A stretch of DNA of 64,000 nt from Sugiyamaella lignohabitans (GCF_001640025.1 NC_031674.1:3844001-3908000); one strand, 5' to 3'; counted from the stretch's first letter, positions 31,068-41,373 are shown. Notes: generated from the letters alone by a model not told the origin. A program made the numbers and translations.

Positions 31068-32410
31068 ACTTTCAAGAGAGGGCCTCTTCTCTCTGTCTTA
31101 TTTGTACATATTAGACTGTATTTATTAGAATCTGAAAAGAAGATTCTGCGATTGACACAATGTGCTATTACTGTTAAGACGCGGCAGAAGATATCACAAT
31201 TCTGCTGGACTGTGAGAAGTAAGCATTGTCAGTGCGACTCGAAGTTATAGTCATAGCCATAAGTGTTAATGGAATATTTAAGGCACTAATTACAATGTTA
31301 AAATCTCATCTTTTGTTTTGCTAGATCTTGCTGGTCGTCGCATCTTAGAACCGGTTGGACCGGGCCCACCGTATACTTTGCTGTAGCCGGTATCTCCCGA
31401 TTGTTGTGAACTAATGACTCTCTGCAGATGATGCATTCCCCCGTCTTATCACGCATATAAAATGCCTGCCATTTCATGGCAGACGGCTGATATGAAGCCG
31501 ACGAACACATGACCATGTTCATGTTTCAACCTGTAAGGTTGCTAATATGGATAGTTGCTGAGAGTACACAAATTACAAATATATATAAATAGCAAGCTGC
31601 AATACTCCAGGTCATGCTCTCTGATAAAGATATCAGCACCGATAAGATTTATTAACTTATTCATAACCATAAATTCTTCAACTTCTCATACTAACTGTCA
31701 AGGGCGCATAACGTTCATTCTGCAGACATAAGCCAATAACTGTTCACCGCTCGTTGATAGCGCGGTACAAAACTACCTTGACCACTGCTACTTGGAACAA
31801 AGTCATAAGCGGTTAAACTGACATTATTAGGTTTCAGCTGGGTGAATTCCGAAAAGTTCTATTCCGCTAAACGCGTTACTCTAATACATACACGTGCAGC
31901 CAGTCGGCGATTTTCGTTTCATTCCGCAAGCCTTTAAGACTCAGACGCATCAGATCATAATAGGCAGCTATCTTACACTGATAACGGCAAAGGGGTTAGG
32001 CAACACCGTGCTGATTACGCATAATACGTCAATCAACCACCAAATCAGTCATTGGACGGACTCCTCCCACTATTTTAAGGTCCTATATAAACAACACGAT
32101 TTGCAATTATATTATTGTGTTACTTCGGTTTTAATCACCATCTACATCTGGAAGTTATTGGACTGTTACTACAGTAATATATCATCTGCGATTTCCTTCT
32201 GATCCAGTATCTCAGTCTGTAGTTTTTTTTTGAGTCCTTATCAGTTGTGATTGTGTTCTTGCTGTTTGGTGATCGCTTCTCATCATTATTTAGTGCATTA
32301 GCTATTCGACGCAACTATTCAACTTATCTTGTTCCAGGAAACGTATCCAATTGTCTGTCGTTTTGGTCTTGAATCTGTATACCTACAACAATTCTATTTC
32401 TGTCATCCCC
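31068..32410. other. 1.3-kb region with one weak candidate gene
   Basis: Apart from the 74-aa frame at 31298-31522, only short frames without support are seen. TATATATAAATAG (about 31577) lies 60 bp upstream of that minus-strand frame. AT-rich sequence precedes the gene at 32411. Confidence 0.3.
31298..31522 (-). CDS. Hypothetical 74-aa protein
   Basis: ATG-initiated minus-strand frame beginning MNMVMCSSASYQPSAMKWQA, with ECIICRE in the middle. A TATA-like box lies about 60 bp upstream in the right orientation. A GTATAC near the end of the frame and a TTAAC...TTAG further on could allow splicing into a longer C-terminus. No family recognised. Confidence 0.22.
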   Translation of the reverse strand: MNMVMCSSASYQPSAMKWQAFYMRDKTGECIICRESLVHNNREIPATAKYTVGPVQPVLRCDDQQDLAKQKMRF

Positions 32411-32968
32411 ATGTTTTTGTTCAAACCTTTCTATAGACAAGCTCCTAAGAATCAGGCAGATAACGATGCAACACGAATTGCTAACACATCCACTGAAGGG
32501 CCAAGTCCCCTATCCTCTATAAATGGACCGTCATCTGCGAAAACAGTGATCACTGTAAATGATAGCATCGAAGACGACGGCTTTGCCCAAGTCGATGTTC
32601 GTCCATTTACTTATGCTGAGGTCGCCTCATTATCTGTTCAGGAGAAGGAGCCTCGTACCATTCACGTTCCAAATGGCTGGCTTGAAGACAACAATGACAT
32701 TGATGATGAGCCCCTTATGGATTCTGCCAACAGCCTTCATGATTCTTATACTAGTAGCGGCGTCAACTCATCAATTTTGGAATCATCAGTCTCTTCCTAC
32801 CTCCAATCCTCTAATCCCACTTCCACTGATATTTTGGCAGAATTACAGTATGGTGATCGAGTTAGGGGTCTCAAGATTCCTGGTTCTAAGAAGTTTTTTG
32901 AAGGCGTCTACAAGGGCCAGGCTACTCGCAAAAGTGCTGTACCAAAGCACGAAATGTACATCAAGTAA
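32411..32968 (+). CDS. Hypothetical 185-aa Ser/Asp-rich protein
   Basis: Begins at the ATG MFLFKPFYRQAPKNQ; the longer frame upstream starts with TTG. Middle part acidic and Ser/Thr-rich (NDSIEDDGFAQVDVRPFTYA), then SSVSSYLQSS. The basic C-terminus contains KIPGSKKFFEGVYKGQA and KSAVPKHEMYIK. It has no transmembrane segment, cysteine cluster or catalytic motif. The hydrophobic first residues plus short basic end blocks could suit a regulatory or scaffold protein. Not recognised as any family. Confidence 0.55.
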   Translation: MFLFKPFYRQAPKNQADNDATRIANTSTEGPSPLSSINGPSSAKTVITVNDSIEDDGFAQVDVRPFTYAEVASLSVQEKEPRTIHVPNGWLEDNNDIDDEPLMDSANSLHDSYTSSGVNSSILESSVSSYLQSSNPTSTDILAELQYGDRVRGLKIPGSKKFFEGVYKGQATRKSAVPKHEMYIK

Positions 32969-33116
32969 CGCTGGACAACAACTGCTTATAATCCTTCTCT
33001 TCGCTTTTCCAATCATCGATGATATGATTGACACGATTTTCCTGTATAACCATAAACCTCTTATTTATTTTTAATTTTAGCCACAGAAATATGCCTTCAG
33101 AATCTGATTCTCGTCC

Positions 33117-33932
33117 TCATAGATCCTCTATACTTCGGCTTTTGAATTTTCTATTTGATCTATCAGCAGTCCTGTAGATTAGCCGTGAGCCTAGAATTTC
33201 GTAGGAGTATCCTGTTGTATCTGATTCCCCTTGGTATACGGTGGTACTAAAACGCGTTCCCTTCTTATTTAGAATACGTAATCCACCAATGTTTGAGCCA
33301 CTTGATTCACAAACAATGACGAAAGAAGACTTGCTTTCCCAAATAACAATACCTTTCAGACCAATTAATGTGGGATTATGAGACGATGTAACTTTTAATA
33401 GAGATCCATGAAAATCAGCTGTTGTCAGTTTCGTCGCCGTAGCTAACTCCTGGGCTCGTGATGGTCTATCTGCTCTTGTAGACACACTAGCATTGGATCC
33501 ATATATTAAATCCGTAATATACAATTTCCATATTCTGTGAAGTTCGAGGAAATTCTCATATTTTGGGACATTTGCTATCAAACTACTAGGAAGCTCATCA
33601 ACAGAATTGAACTGTTTACTCCGTAGCTTGCTCTTTACTATCTTCTGACAATTTTTAGATTCTAAAATGTAATCGGAAAGAGCAGTTCTGGCATTCGTTA
33701 ATTGGCTCTTTTTGCTCTTGTATATTTTTTCGTTGTTTTTGTGTTCTTTTCCAGCAGCTTCTGGAGCGACCAATGCCTTGCCAGATAATTTGTTGTTGCC
33801 TTTAGTGGGAGTAAGGACCAAGAACGGTTTCTGATCGCCTGAAACAGAATATCTAGTGGCTAGTAAATCTTTAGTTCTTTCATCGCTATGAGATCTGCTT
33901 AACAGAATCTCTTCCAAAGAAGTTCTAGCCAT
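33117..33932 (-). CDS. POP4: RNase P/MRP subunit Pop4 (Rpp29)
   Basis: Protein subunit of nuclear RNase P (tRNA 5' processing) and RNase MRP (rRNA ITS1 cleavage). Single exon, 271 aa (baker's yeast 279). The N-terminal half is basic, with ARTALSDYILESKNCQKIVK. The C-terminal Rpp29 fold starts at TTADFHGSLLKVTSSHNPTL and contains GLKGIVIWESKSSFVIV, the usual Sm-like barrel signature. Its start codon is 21 bp from that of the divergent lipoate ligase gene. Confidence 0.9.
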   Translation of the reverse strand: MARTSLEEILLSRSHSDERTKDLLATRYSVSGDQKPFLVLTPTKGNNKLSGKALVAPEAAGKEHKNNEKIYKSKKSQLTNARTALSDYILESKNCQKIVKSKLRSKQFNSVDELPSSLIANVPKYENFLELHRIWKLYITDLIYGSNASVSTRADRPSRAQELATATKLTTADFHGSLLKVTSSHNPTLIGLKGIVIWESKSSFVIVCESSGSNIGGLRILNKKGTRFSTTVYQGESDTTGYSYEILGSRLIYRTADRSNRKFKSRSIEDL

Positions 33933-33953
33933 AATACCGATTGACTATTGAAT

Positions 33954-35282
33954 ATGAATGTTTTTCATGAAGTGCATAAAAACCTGCAGATTAGGCAATA
34001 TAAGATCGATCTGCCCATATTTCACTATCCGCCGGATGACTTTGCCGATAGCTACGAACTAGAAGGTATCCAGCTGCTACACATGCCCAGGACTGTTGGG
34101 TCATACTTAAAAGCCAGCCTATCGTTGGGTCCTTGGAGCTCCAAGTCGCGAATATTTATTTCTCTTTTGCATGACCCATACGTGAACCTTAGTATAGAAA
34201 ACTACATATTCAGGAATACGCCGCCTGAAGCTCACAAACTGTTTCTGTACACTAATGATCCATGTGTGGTAGTAGGGAGAAATCAAAATCCTTGGCGGGA
34301 ATGTAACCTGCCATTAATGAACTCATTACGGGTACCACTAGTACGGAGGAGGTCTGGGGGTGGAACGGTAGTTCACGACGAAGGCAATGTTAATTTTTCG
34401 TTTATGATGCCTCGAGAGGAGTTCACGAGAGACAAGCATGCTCAAATGGTGATAGATGCGTTGAATGACTTGGATTCAGTTTGTCAGCACCCTCCAGTAG
34501 ATCAGGAATATATTAATCAAAGTGATATCAATGATTTAGAAGGGATAACATCGGAGTCGCTGAGTGAGATACCAATGTTTGAAGATTTGACGCATGCTGG
34601 TATTGGATCAACTAGGGCACCTCTTGCCGGCCCACAGGTTAAACTAAAGCTGAACGAAAGATATGACATTGTCACAAAGGATGAGAATAGAAAAGTGTCT
34701 GGATCAGCTTATAAAATTGAACGGCAAAGAGCTTATCATCATGGGACAATGCTGTTGCATTCTAGACTGGATATACTAGGAGCTCTGTTACACAGAGATA
34801 TTTCTAGGCTCGGTGTTATTGAAGGAAGGGGTGTTGCCAGTGTTAAATCTCCAGTTACAAATATTGGGTGCCATGAAGAAGTGTTTATGTCTGCCGTTGT
34901 TAAAGCATTCCAAGTATCATACTACTCTGACGCTAATGACGAACATGGCTGGTCCTCAACCGAACCAGTAGCAGTAATAGACGAGAAGACTGCACTTCCT
35001 CAGTCAATTATTGATGATGCTGAAATCATGAAGACATGGGAATGGCAATTTGGTCAAACCCCAGAATTTACGCATCGCATTTCTCATCCAGAAACGGACA
35101 TCTCAACCGAGTTCATCGTGAACAGAGGTCGTATAACTAAATCAAAAGGTGTGAGTGCGAGAGTAGAAGGATTAAGATACTGCAGCGAGGACTTGTATCC
35201 ACATTTTTCAGAGCAAAGCTGGATTTTAGGGGCTATTGACGGGTTTTCCGGTAATATTCCGCCAGGTATGACAATAAGTTAA
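33954..35282 (+). CDS. AIM22: Lipoate-protein ligase, mitochondrial (Lip3/Aim22)
   Basis: Attaches or transfers lipoyl groups to E2 subunits of mitochondrial dehydrogenases. Biotin/lipoyl ligase domain with SIENYIFRN, DPCVVVGRNQNPW, RRRSGGGTVVHDEGNVNFSF and the lysine block ENRKVSGSAYKIERQRAYHH, then GTMLLHS. Two starts are possible. The ATG at 33954 gives 442 aa, but its N-terminus is not a presequence. The in-frame ATG at 34083 gives 399 aa beginning MPRTVGSYLKASLSLGPWSS, a good mitochondrial targeting sequence. The 33954 start would leave only 21 bp to the divergent POP4 ATG, so I favour 34083 for the mitochondrial form. The larger interval is given because the frame is open. Confidence 0.9.
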   Translation: MNVFHEVHKNLQIRQYKIDLPIFHYPPDDFADSYELEGIQLLHMPRTVGSYLKASLSLGPWSSKSRIFISLLHDPYVNLSIENYIFRNTPPEAHKLFLYTNDPCVVVGRNQNPWRECNLPLMNSLRVPLVRRRSGGGTVVHDEGNVNFSFMMPREEFTRDKHAQMVIDALNDLDSVCQHPPVDQEYINQSDINDLEGITSESLSEIPMFEDLTHAGIGSTRAPLAGPQVKLKLNERYDIVTKDENRKVSGSAYKIERQRAYHHGTMLLHSRLDILGALLHRDISRLGVIEGRGVASVKSPVTNIGCHEEVFMSAVVKAFQVSYYSDANDEHGWSSTEPVAVIDEKTALPQSIIDDAEIMKTWEWQFGQTPEFTHRISHPETDISTEFIVNRGRITKSKGVSARVEGLRYCSEDLYPHFSEQSWILGAIDGFSGNIPPGMTIS

Positions 35283-35415
35283 TATCATCCTATGCATCTG
35301 GTACATATGTATATATACAATTAATTGCATCATATTTGTAAATTTAGCTAATAGATACTACTAGTTATGATATCTCTATAATTGATACTCTATTTTCGTA
35401 ATAAATAAGTTCGCT

Positions 35416-36345
35416 TTAATCTCGCCATTTCCATGATGACCAAGCGTAGTCCATTTCGCCAAAGTCATCCACTCCATGTTCAATTTCATAGCGTATCCTC
35501 ACCAGACCAATACTCTCCAGCCCAGCATAGAAGCTAGTCCTCTCTTGCTCAAATTTTCGCCGCAGAGGAAGCTGAACACATACCAAAGCATCACTAGTGT
35601 GTCTCAAGAACGTCTTTATCATATCGCACACCATCTTGGGATGCTGCGGTGAGTATATTGGATCAGAAACCAAAATTGACGAGAACTCCTCTTTCTTTTC
35701 TTTAAAGATTTCAGATTCTGAAGGATTAGCCCAGTCAAGAACTTCAGCACGAATATTATCTGAGCTGTTACAGTTCATAGAAACATTTCTTCTTAGATTG
35801 TCTATTATTTCGGGCAAATCTGAAACCCATATTTCATGGCCAAGCTTCGCTGCGACAATCCCAGAGAGTCCAGTTCCAGAACCTAGTTCCAAAATGGGAT
35901 CTCTAAGAAGTTTAGCGTGCTCCTTAGCTAATCTATTTGCTAAGACCAGAGCAGAGCCCCATGTCTTCAGACCTAAACTGTCTTCGGTTAAAGACGGTTC
36001 TAGTAGCCTTATTTCTAAAGGTGTGCCATCCGCTAGAGTGACTTCTATCTCGCGCTCAAACTCAGGGGCAGCTGTCCGGCCACATCTTTCGGAAAGTCTT
36101 AGACTTGCTGAGGCCCATATTTCCTCTCTCACATCTTCACTGTCTATCCAATCGAGAGGACTGGCTAATAATGATGTCAGCCAGACAAATAAGCTAGACT
36201 GATCGAAAAGTGCAAAATTGTCGTCTGCTCGAGAGAAATTTTTGACTCTTTTTTTTGGCGCTAATTCGTCCAGTGTAGAAGATATCACAGCAGCATCAGG
36301 AGATTTCCTAATATTAGGAAGATCAAAAATGTGCTCTACAGTCAT
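35416..36345 (-). CDS. EFM2: Class I SAM protein-lysine methyltransferase, EFM2-like
   Basis: 309 aa. The methyltransferase_16 fold contains GLKTWGSALVLANRLA, the SAM loop ILELGSGTGLSG (residues 151-162), VWVSDLPEII-type motif II and SDPIYSPQHPKM (post-motif II). The C-terminus ends YAWSSWKWRD. In yeast this group methylates translation elongation factors (Efm2 and Efm3 on eEF2). The N-terminal 60 residues are shorter than in baker's yeast Efm2 (419 aa). Efm3 is the main alternative. Confidence 0.72.
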   Translation of the reverse strand: MTVEHIFDLPNIRKSPDAAVISSTLDELAPKKRVKNFSRADDNFALFDQSSLFVWLTSLLASPLDWIDSEDVREEIWASASLRLSERCGRTAAPEFEREIEVTLADGTPLEIRLLEPSLTEDSLGLKTWGSALVLANRLAKEHAKLLRDPILELGSGTGLSGIVAAKLGHEIWVSDLPEIIDNLRRNVSMNCNSSDNIRAEVLDWANPSESEIFKEKKEEFSSILVSDPIYSPQHPKMVCDMIKTFLRHTSDALVCVQLPLRRKFEQERTSFYAGLESIGLVRIRYEIEHGVDDFGEMDYAWSSWKWRD

Positions 36346-36609
36346 TAATGTCCTTCTTTTAGTCCAACTCCAGCTGTATCTTATCTACGTATATACATAT
36401 GATTAGCAAAATCTTTTATCCGTCTGACTGCATATGGAAAAGATCTACTATGTTAATCGCTACTTAATGCCCTATAGTCGCTAGTAAAACGGAGTTCCTT
36501 ATGCGAAGTTTAGCTTAGTCATCAGAACCATAGAAGTTGAATTGCGAGAAGTATCATATTAAAACAAAATTAACGTAATGCAAAGCCTATATTAGTTTAA
36601 GACATATCA

Positions 36610-38841
36610 TTAGTATTCAGCAAGTCTGAGCTTTCGGCCAATCTCCTTCTTCTGGCTGAGTCGGCGTCTCCGACTTGCATCTCCTAATGGAGACGGTGGT
36701 CTCGAGTAAGCTGCTTCAAAGTCACCAATATCGAAGTATCCATAACCACCAAGAAGGTATGATGATGAATCACCTCCATCCTCTTCTGGCGTGACAACAG
36801 TGTTAGGTGTAAGCGTTTTCCCAAACGGTTGAGTAGCAGGTGCCACTAGTCCTTGAAGATTGTCGTATGATCGAGCCCGGGTTCCCATAGAGAATTTGCG
36901 ACTTCCATTCGCTAGTTCCACAGATCTCCAAAGGTTACGGAACTCAATGAAACACGAATTTAGAGTGTCCAAAAATCTTTGAGTCTGCCTATGCTTTGAT
37001 GAGGCACATATGGTAATTGAGTCACCCTTAATTATGTAACCCAAACCGAAACCATCTGGGCTAGTGGGGCCAAAGCCGAAAAGTTTTAAAGACATGTTTC
37101 CACAGTTACTGGTCGAGAGAATAGCATTACCCAGCCGGTCCCATCCAGGGTCAGAAAAGATTGATGGCATACTGGCCAAAACATCTTCAGCAGCTGAGTC
37201 ATCTGAACGACTATCGTCCAGTTGTTCTTCGGCATGCCTTTTCCAAACACAAAACAAAGCGTACAGGTGACGATCCTGGCCAAGCCCCTTGGAGCATTTA
37301 GCAGTTGTCTGCGAGTGCTTTTTACATGCTTTCCGAAGCAAATCAAGTTTCTGGGAAGCTGGAGCATCGTCACAAAACTTTCTGACAAAAGCTGCTGACT
37401 CCTTTGACACGGTGCGAATAGATTCTGTTCGTCCATGGAGAAACTGCTTGGTCATAGCAGGTTCATAGGTACACTCGACTCTGCCATATAACGAATAATA
37501 TGCAGCTTGGAATGCCATTTGAACAAAGGCATCGGGACTGAACCCCATCTGTTTAATGAGATTAACACCATAACCATCAAACTCTAATGCCTGGAATTCA
37601 TTCTGCTGGATTAAGTCAGCAAGACGGGTTTCAGCAAATCTCATCGCTAGAAGCAACTCAGGAGTGGTATTCCATTCCAATTTCCTGGGAGTAGTACTAA
37701 CGTCTCCGAAGGAAGCAGGATCACGCTCAGAAGGATCAGGAGAATGCGTTGTCCATATGCTTGGGGATTTGCCGTTAATGCTTTTGGCGAATCGTAACAG
37801 CGTATCAGTATACACATCAGAAACAAACCGAAGAACAGTATGCCCATCCACACCAGTATGCTCGAAATTGACACCAGCCTTCGCATTTTTAGTGACAATC
37901 AGCTGAAGCTTATCATACCATCTGTTTGTACATGTTCCTACCTGAACGCCCTTCTCGATTGTTGATAAACCACAAAGCATATTTCGGGATAAATCAGCAA
38001 GTGATTCTGGCGATTCATGGTCAAGGCAAACTACGAATAAGCTCGCATCTACCTTTTTTAGACATTCTGCATTATGTGCAGCTTCGCTATCACAGGATGA
38101 TGCCCTTGCCATTAAGGATTCACGAATATTAGCCCAGATCCTACGATTCTCAGTAGTCAACACTCCCACAGCACTTTTAGCAGCTTCCGCAATTGGTGTA
38201 TTCTCAGCATCGTCAATAATGGTTTGAAAGTTAAGAGCAATGTCCTGCTCTGACATAATTAAGTCATTGTTGTCGTCCAATACATCAAACCAGTAGTATT
38301 GGGATCTACAAATTACAACTATATGCTTTGAGGAATTGTCTGATTGCATAACACACCCTTTGTTGGTAGGAATTCTTGCACTGCCGAACAATCTAGAGTA
38401 TTGATACATGCACAATGGTTTGCCTCTAAATTCATCTGGTGATAAAACTTCTCTGCGAAATTCCCGCACAAACCTCAATGCAGACGTTACAAGTTGACCA
38501 GCTCTGACGACCTGTGTAGTGGGATAGGGGGTGGAATCATCCTCTAACAAGAAAAAGGGGTTGAGGTTTAGCACAACCGGATTGTCATAGGAGAGATAAG
38601 AATCATACCAGAATTGTTCAATGTAGCTCGATCGAGATTGTGAATAGGAAATCAGTTTCTCCTGTAAGGTGGGTCCGCTGGTTTCGACAAACTTCCTTAC
38701 TGCTTCTTCTGTTGCAGCCTGCTCTTTTGGCGTTTGTAAAGGACTCAGCACTTCCAAGTATGACTTCAGCGTATCCTGTAGGTCAGGGATTGGTAATTTT
38801 TCCAACTTATCTTGGTTGGCAAATGTTAACCCAACTGTCAT
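36610..38841 (-). CDS. YAT2: Carnitine O-acetyltransferase, cytosolic Yat2/Yat1 type
   Basis: Moves acetyl groups between CoA and carnitine so that acetyl units from cytosolic CoA can enter mitochondria during growth on acetate or fatty acids. 743 aa from the ATG at 38841. N-terminal block QDKLEKLPIPDLQDTLKSYL; catalytic His328 in FEHTGVDG; CoA/carnitine blocks MYQYSRLFGSARIP, then YEPAMTKQFLHGRTE and GFGLGYIIKGDSI. No N-terminal presequence or C-terminal peroxisomal signal (ends LRLAEY), which argues for the cytosolic form rather than Cat2. A C-terminal extension of about 80 residues after the enzyme core is predicted disordered and basic at its end. Confidence 0.88.
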   Translation of the reverse strand: MTVGLTFANQDKLEKLPIPDLQDTLKSYLEVLSPLQTPKEQAATEEAVRKFVETSGPTLQEKLISYSQSRSSYIEQFWYDSYLSYDNPVVLNLNPFFLLEDDSTPYPTTQVVRAGQLVTSALRFVREFRREVLSPDEFRGKPLCMYQYSRLFGSARIPTNKGCVMQSDNSSKHIVVICRSQYYWFDVLDDNNDLIMSEQDIALNFQTIIDDAENTPIAEAAKSAVGVLTTENRRIWANIRESLMARASSCDSEAAHNAECLKKVDASLFVVCLDHESPESLADLSRNMLCGLSTIEKGVQVGTCTNRWYDKLQLIVTKNAKAGVNFEHTGVDGHTVLRFVSDVYTDTLLRFAKSINGKSPSIWTTHSPDPSERDPASFGDVSTTPRKLEWNTTPELLLAMRFAETRLADLIQQNEFQALEFDGYGVNLIKQMGFSPDAFVQMAFQAAYYSLYGRVECTYEPAMTKQFLHGRTESIRTVSKESAAFVRKFCDDAPASQKLDLLRKACKKHSQTTAKCSKGLGQDRHLYALFCVWKRHAEEQLDDSRSDDSAAEDVLASMPSIFSDPGWDRLGNAILSTSNCGNMSLKLFGFGPTSPDGFGLGYIIKGDSITICASSKHRQTQRFLDTLNSCFIEFRNLWRSVELANGSRKFSMGTRARSYDNLQGLVAPATQPFGKTLTPNTVVTPEEDGGDSSSYLLGGYGYFDIGDFEAAYSRPPSPLGDASRRRRLSQKKEIGRKLRLAEY

Positions 38842-39671
38842 CTTTATTACCTCCAAACTTTGTATGCAACTATTTCGTGTAAGATTTTCTGTTAATTTGA
38901 TTCAAATGCTTTTAATTGATTCAATATCAAAATGCTAAGGAACTCCTTTTAGTGTGTCAGGGAAAAAGATCTATCGTATATATATGTATATATATTCACC
39001 GCTAGCCCTTAAGCCCTGTGGACAATCCGCTGTAGATCGCACTTGAAACGGGTAAAACGGCAATACCAGCTCTGTGTGACAACCGCTTATCTAGTCTGGG
39101 GCAGTTAGGATTAAACTCACACAAGGTTTGTTTATAATCCGGGGTAATGGAAGCGCAGTGGTAAGCATGTATCGGATAAGCTGGTCAGGCAGCATTTAAT
39201 ATATTTGATGTTAGGGTTGACACTAGATTGGGCCGTTTCCGCTAACCCGGGCCAAATGCTACGGAGATAGAATGCAAACTAATGGCGGATTATATTGTAT
39301 GACTTCGACTAGATTGGATCAATGGATTTGAAAGAATGGGCCAAAGGACCCCAAACTACATGATTCCGTTTTGGTTACAGTATTTACAGCCGATTGCGGA
39401 GCCGAGATTAAGCATATAGAGAAATTGTTTAGCAGAGTCGGCCAACTCACAATACATTACCAATTCAAGACCATACTGTTCTCTGATCTATTCATCTTAT
39501 TGAGCCATATAATTGCATGACATTCAGTAATGGCAATGGCGCGACGAAGGTTAGCCCAAAAGCTAGCAAAAGTCTCATTTACTATGTAAAGAGAGCTGCA
39601 AGCAACGATATACCTGATTTACTAATAATGCTTCAATTTATAAAGAGAAAATGTTCTGATATAGGTTAAAA
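38842..39671. other. Intergenic region upstream of the carnitine acetyltransferase
   Basis: No gene seen. Holds an alternating TATATATATGTATATATATT (38977-38996) about 140 bp from the acetyltransferase ATG, a CCGGGCC box near 39249 and GTTAGGGTTG at about 39210. Confidence 0.35.
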
Positions 39672-40139
39672 CTATTGGTTTAGTTTGGCTTTTGCATTGT
39701 TTTTAGCCTCACTAGCGGCTTGCTGTGCTTCTTCAGATTTGTCTGTCAAATCATCTTTAAATTCACCTGCTGTCTCTTGCAAGTCGTTGGCCTTGGACTT
39801 GAGCTTTTCCTTTCCTTCTTCTTTAACCTGTTCTAGCTTCTTTTTGCCTTCAGCAACATCCTTCTCAGTCAGGTTCAAACCACTGGCAGTGGCGTCAGCG
39901 GCCTGCTTGGCTTTCTCTGTAACAGTCTCACCAGCATCTAGACCTTTTAAAAGAGCATCACCAGCCAGACGGTTAACTTTGTCGGCCGCCTTTTCAGCCA
40001 CTTGTTGAGCCTTCTTGATAGCACCTTCTTTGGCATACCGAGAGGAATGGAACTGTCTTGAGACAGTGCATGGGGCCGCCTTGACAGACACTAAGGCAGT
40101 CGATTGATTCAAAATTCTCTTTCCCGAAAGTCTCAACAT
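39672..40139 (-). CDS. LEA-like mitochondrial protein
   Basis: 155 aa. The N-terminus MLRLSGKRILNQSTALVSVK to about residue 34 (RQFHSSRYA) is an Arg-rich, acid-free mitochondrial presequence with an R-x-Y/F-S type cleavage context. The remainder is a single long amphipathic, Lys/Glu/Ala/Asp/Gln-rich helix made of loose 11-residue repeats (AEKAADKVNRLAGDA, TEKAKQAADATASG, KLEQVKEEGKEKLKSK). This is the group-3 LEA style linked to desiccation tolerance. Function inferred from composition only. Confidence 0.72.
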   Translation of the reverse strand: MLRLSGKRILNQSTALVSVKAAPCTVSRQFHSSRYAKEGAIKKAQQVAEKAADKVNRLAGDALLKGLDAGETVTEKAKQAADATASGLNLTEKDVAEGKKKLEQVKEEGKEKLKSKANDLQETAGEFKDDLTDKSEEAQQAASEAKNNAKAKLNQ

Positions 40140-40500
40140 CTTGTTACTGTAAATGAATATGTATGTTTACCAAGTATTTAGTAGGAGCAGAAATAGTATT
40201 TATATAACTTGTGCCTACAAACTCAAACTTCGCGGAATCTGTAGCAATCTTGCGTTAACTAAGCAAACTCAGGGGTAACCCCTTACCCAGTTGGTGCATA
40301 TTTGCTATGCAGGTTTTGAAGATCAACCTTAAAACCTAGCAGAAATAGCAAAGCTCGACGACATTATCACTCTCTAGCGAAGAATCATGACACCATTCCG
40401 CGTTTCTCTACCAAAATTAGCAATTACAGAAGAGTAATTCGATCCGGTGATTCCTCTAAAGATATTACATGGCCAGATGATACAATGGCATATTATTTGT
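40140..40500. other. Intergenic region between LEA-like and hydratase genes
   Basis: No gene seen; both neighbours read on the minus strand, so this is the LEA-like gene's promoter and the hydratase 3' end. Confidence 0.3.
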
Positions 40501-41373
40501 CTATTCTCCTTTAAATACTGGCTTCCGCTTATTAGCGAAGGCATCAAGCGCCTCGAACTTGTCTTTTGACCTGACTACATCCTTGTAAGCAACTTTTTCC
40601 CATTCAGGGGAAGCTCCACGTACAGCAGACTTGGCCGCAAGAATGGCTAGGGGTCCTCCGGCGCAGATGGTCCTTGCAAACGTAATAGCTTCGTCTAATG
40701 CTCCAGTAGTGGCTACCCTATTGGCAAGACCGAGCTGAAGAGCCTCAGCCGGTTCCACTCGGCGGCCTGTAAGAATCAGGTCAAGAGCACGTGAGTACCC
40801 AATGACCCGTGGCAGCCGGACTGTGCCACCAGCACCAGGGACGATGGCTAGTCTAGTCTCAGGAAGACCAACCAAGGCGTTCGAACCAAGAACTCGAAAA
40901 TCTGTAGATAATGCGACCTCAAGACCGCCCCCAAGAGCAATACCGTCAATCGCAGAAATGGTGGGAATATGTAATTCTTCAATCATAGTGAGGGTACCAT
41001 TGAGCTTATGAAGGAAAGAATCAGTGTCATGCTGAGTGAACGTTCTGCGTTCTTTGAGGTCTGCTCCAGCACAGAATGCATCCGAGGTTGTAGACGTCAA
41101 GATAAGCGCCCGAACCTCTGCTAAGGCAGGGTCTTTTGTTGCCAACGACTTGATATAGGTGTGTAGTTCGTCGAGCAATCCTTTGGAAATTGAATGCTTA
41201 GCTTTTGGCCGATTGAATGATAAAATTGCAATCTTACCAAAATCAGCATTTTCATTAGTGATTTTAATGGGGCTATCTTCATCCGTTGAGATAGTATAAT
41301 GTCTCCTGGGAACGAGCACGCCGGATCCCACAGCCCTTCGAACTAGAAAAGTACTTCGAGTTGAGACAAGCAT
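40501..41373 (-). CDS. Mitochondrial enoyl-CoA hydratase/isomerase, AUH-like (3-methylglutaconyl-CoA hydratase)
   Basis: 290 aa. N-terminal presequence (MLVSTRSTFLVRRAVGSGVL). The crotonase fold has SFNRPKAKHSIS, the oxyanion block FCAGADLKERR, AIDGIALGGGLEVALSTDFR and GLPETRLAIVPGAGGTVRLP. The Glu of LPETRLAI and the glycine-rich GAGGT stretch mark AUH/enoyl hydratase-type catalysis. AUH acts in mitochondrial leucine degradation. Baker's yeast lacks this pathway, but many early-diverging yeasts keep it. A short-chain enoyl-CoA hydratase of beta-oxidation is the alternative. Confidence 0.85.
   Translation of the reverse strand: MLVSTRSTFLVRRAVGSGVLVPRRHYTISTDEDSPIKITNENADFGKIAILSFNRPKAKHSISKGLLDELHTYIKSLATKDPALAEVRALILTSTTSDAFCAGADLKERRTFTQHDTDSFLHKLNGTLTMIEELHIPTISAIDGIALGGGLEVALSTDFRVLGSNALVGLPETRLAIVPGAGGTVRLPRVIGYSRALDLILTGRRVEPAEALQLGLANRVATTGALDEAITFARTICAGGPLAILAAKSAVRGASPEWEKVAYKDVVRSKDKFEALDAFANKRKPVFKGE

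Noticed and set aside
31894..32202. 102-codon plus-strand frame
   Set aside because: Composition is like translated AT-rich noncoding DNA; no promoter, family or conserved motif.
36610..41373. Carnitine acetyltransferase and hydratase as a fatty-acid cluster
   Set aside because: They are separated by an LEA-like gene and large spacers, and the AUH-type enzyme belongs to leucine degradation; no functional linkage is shown.
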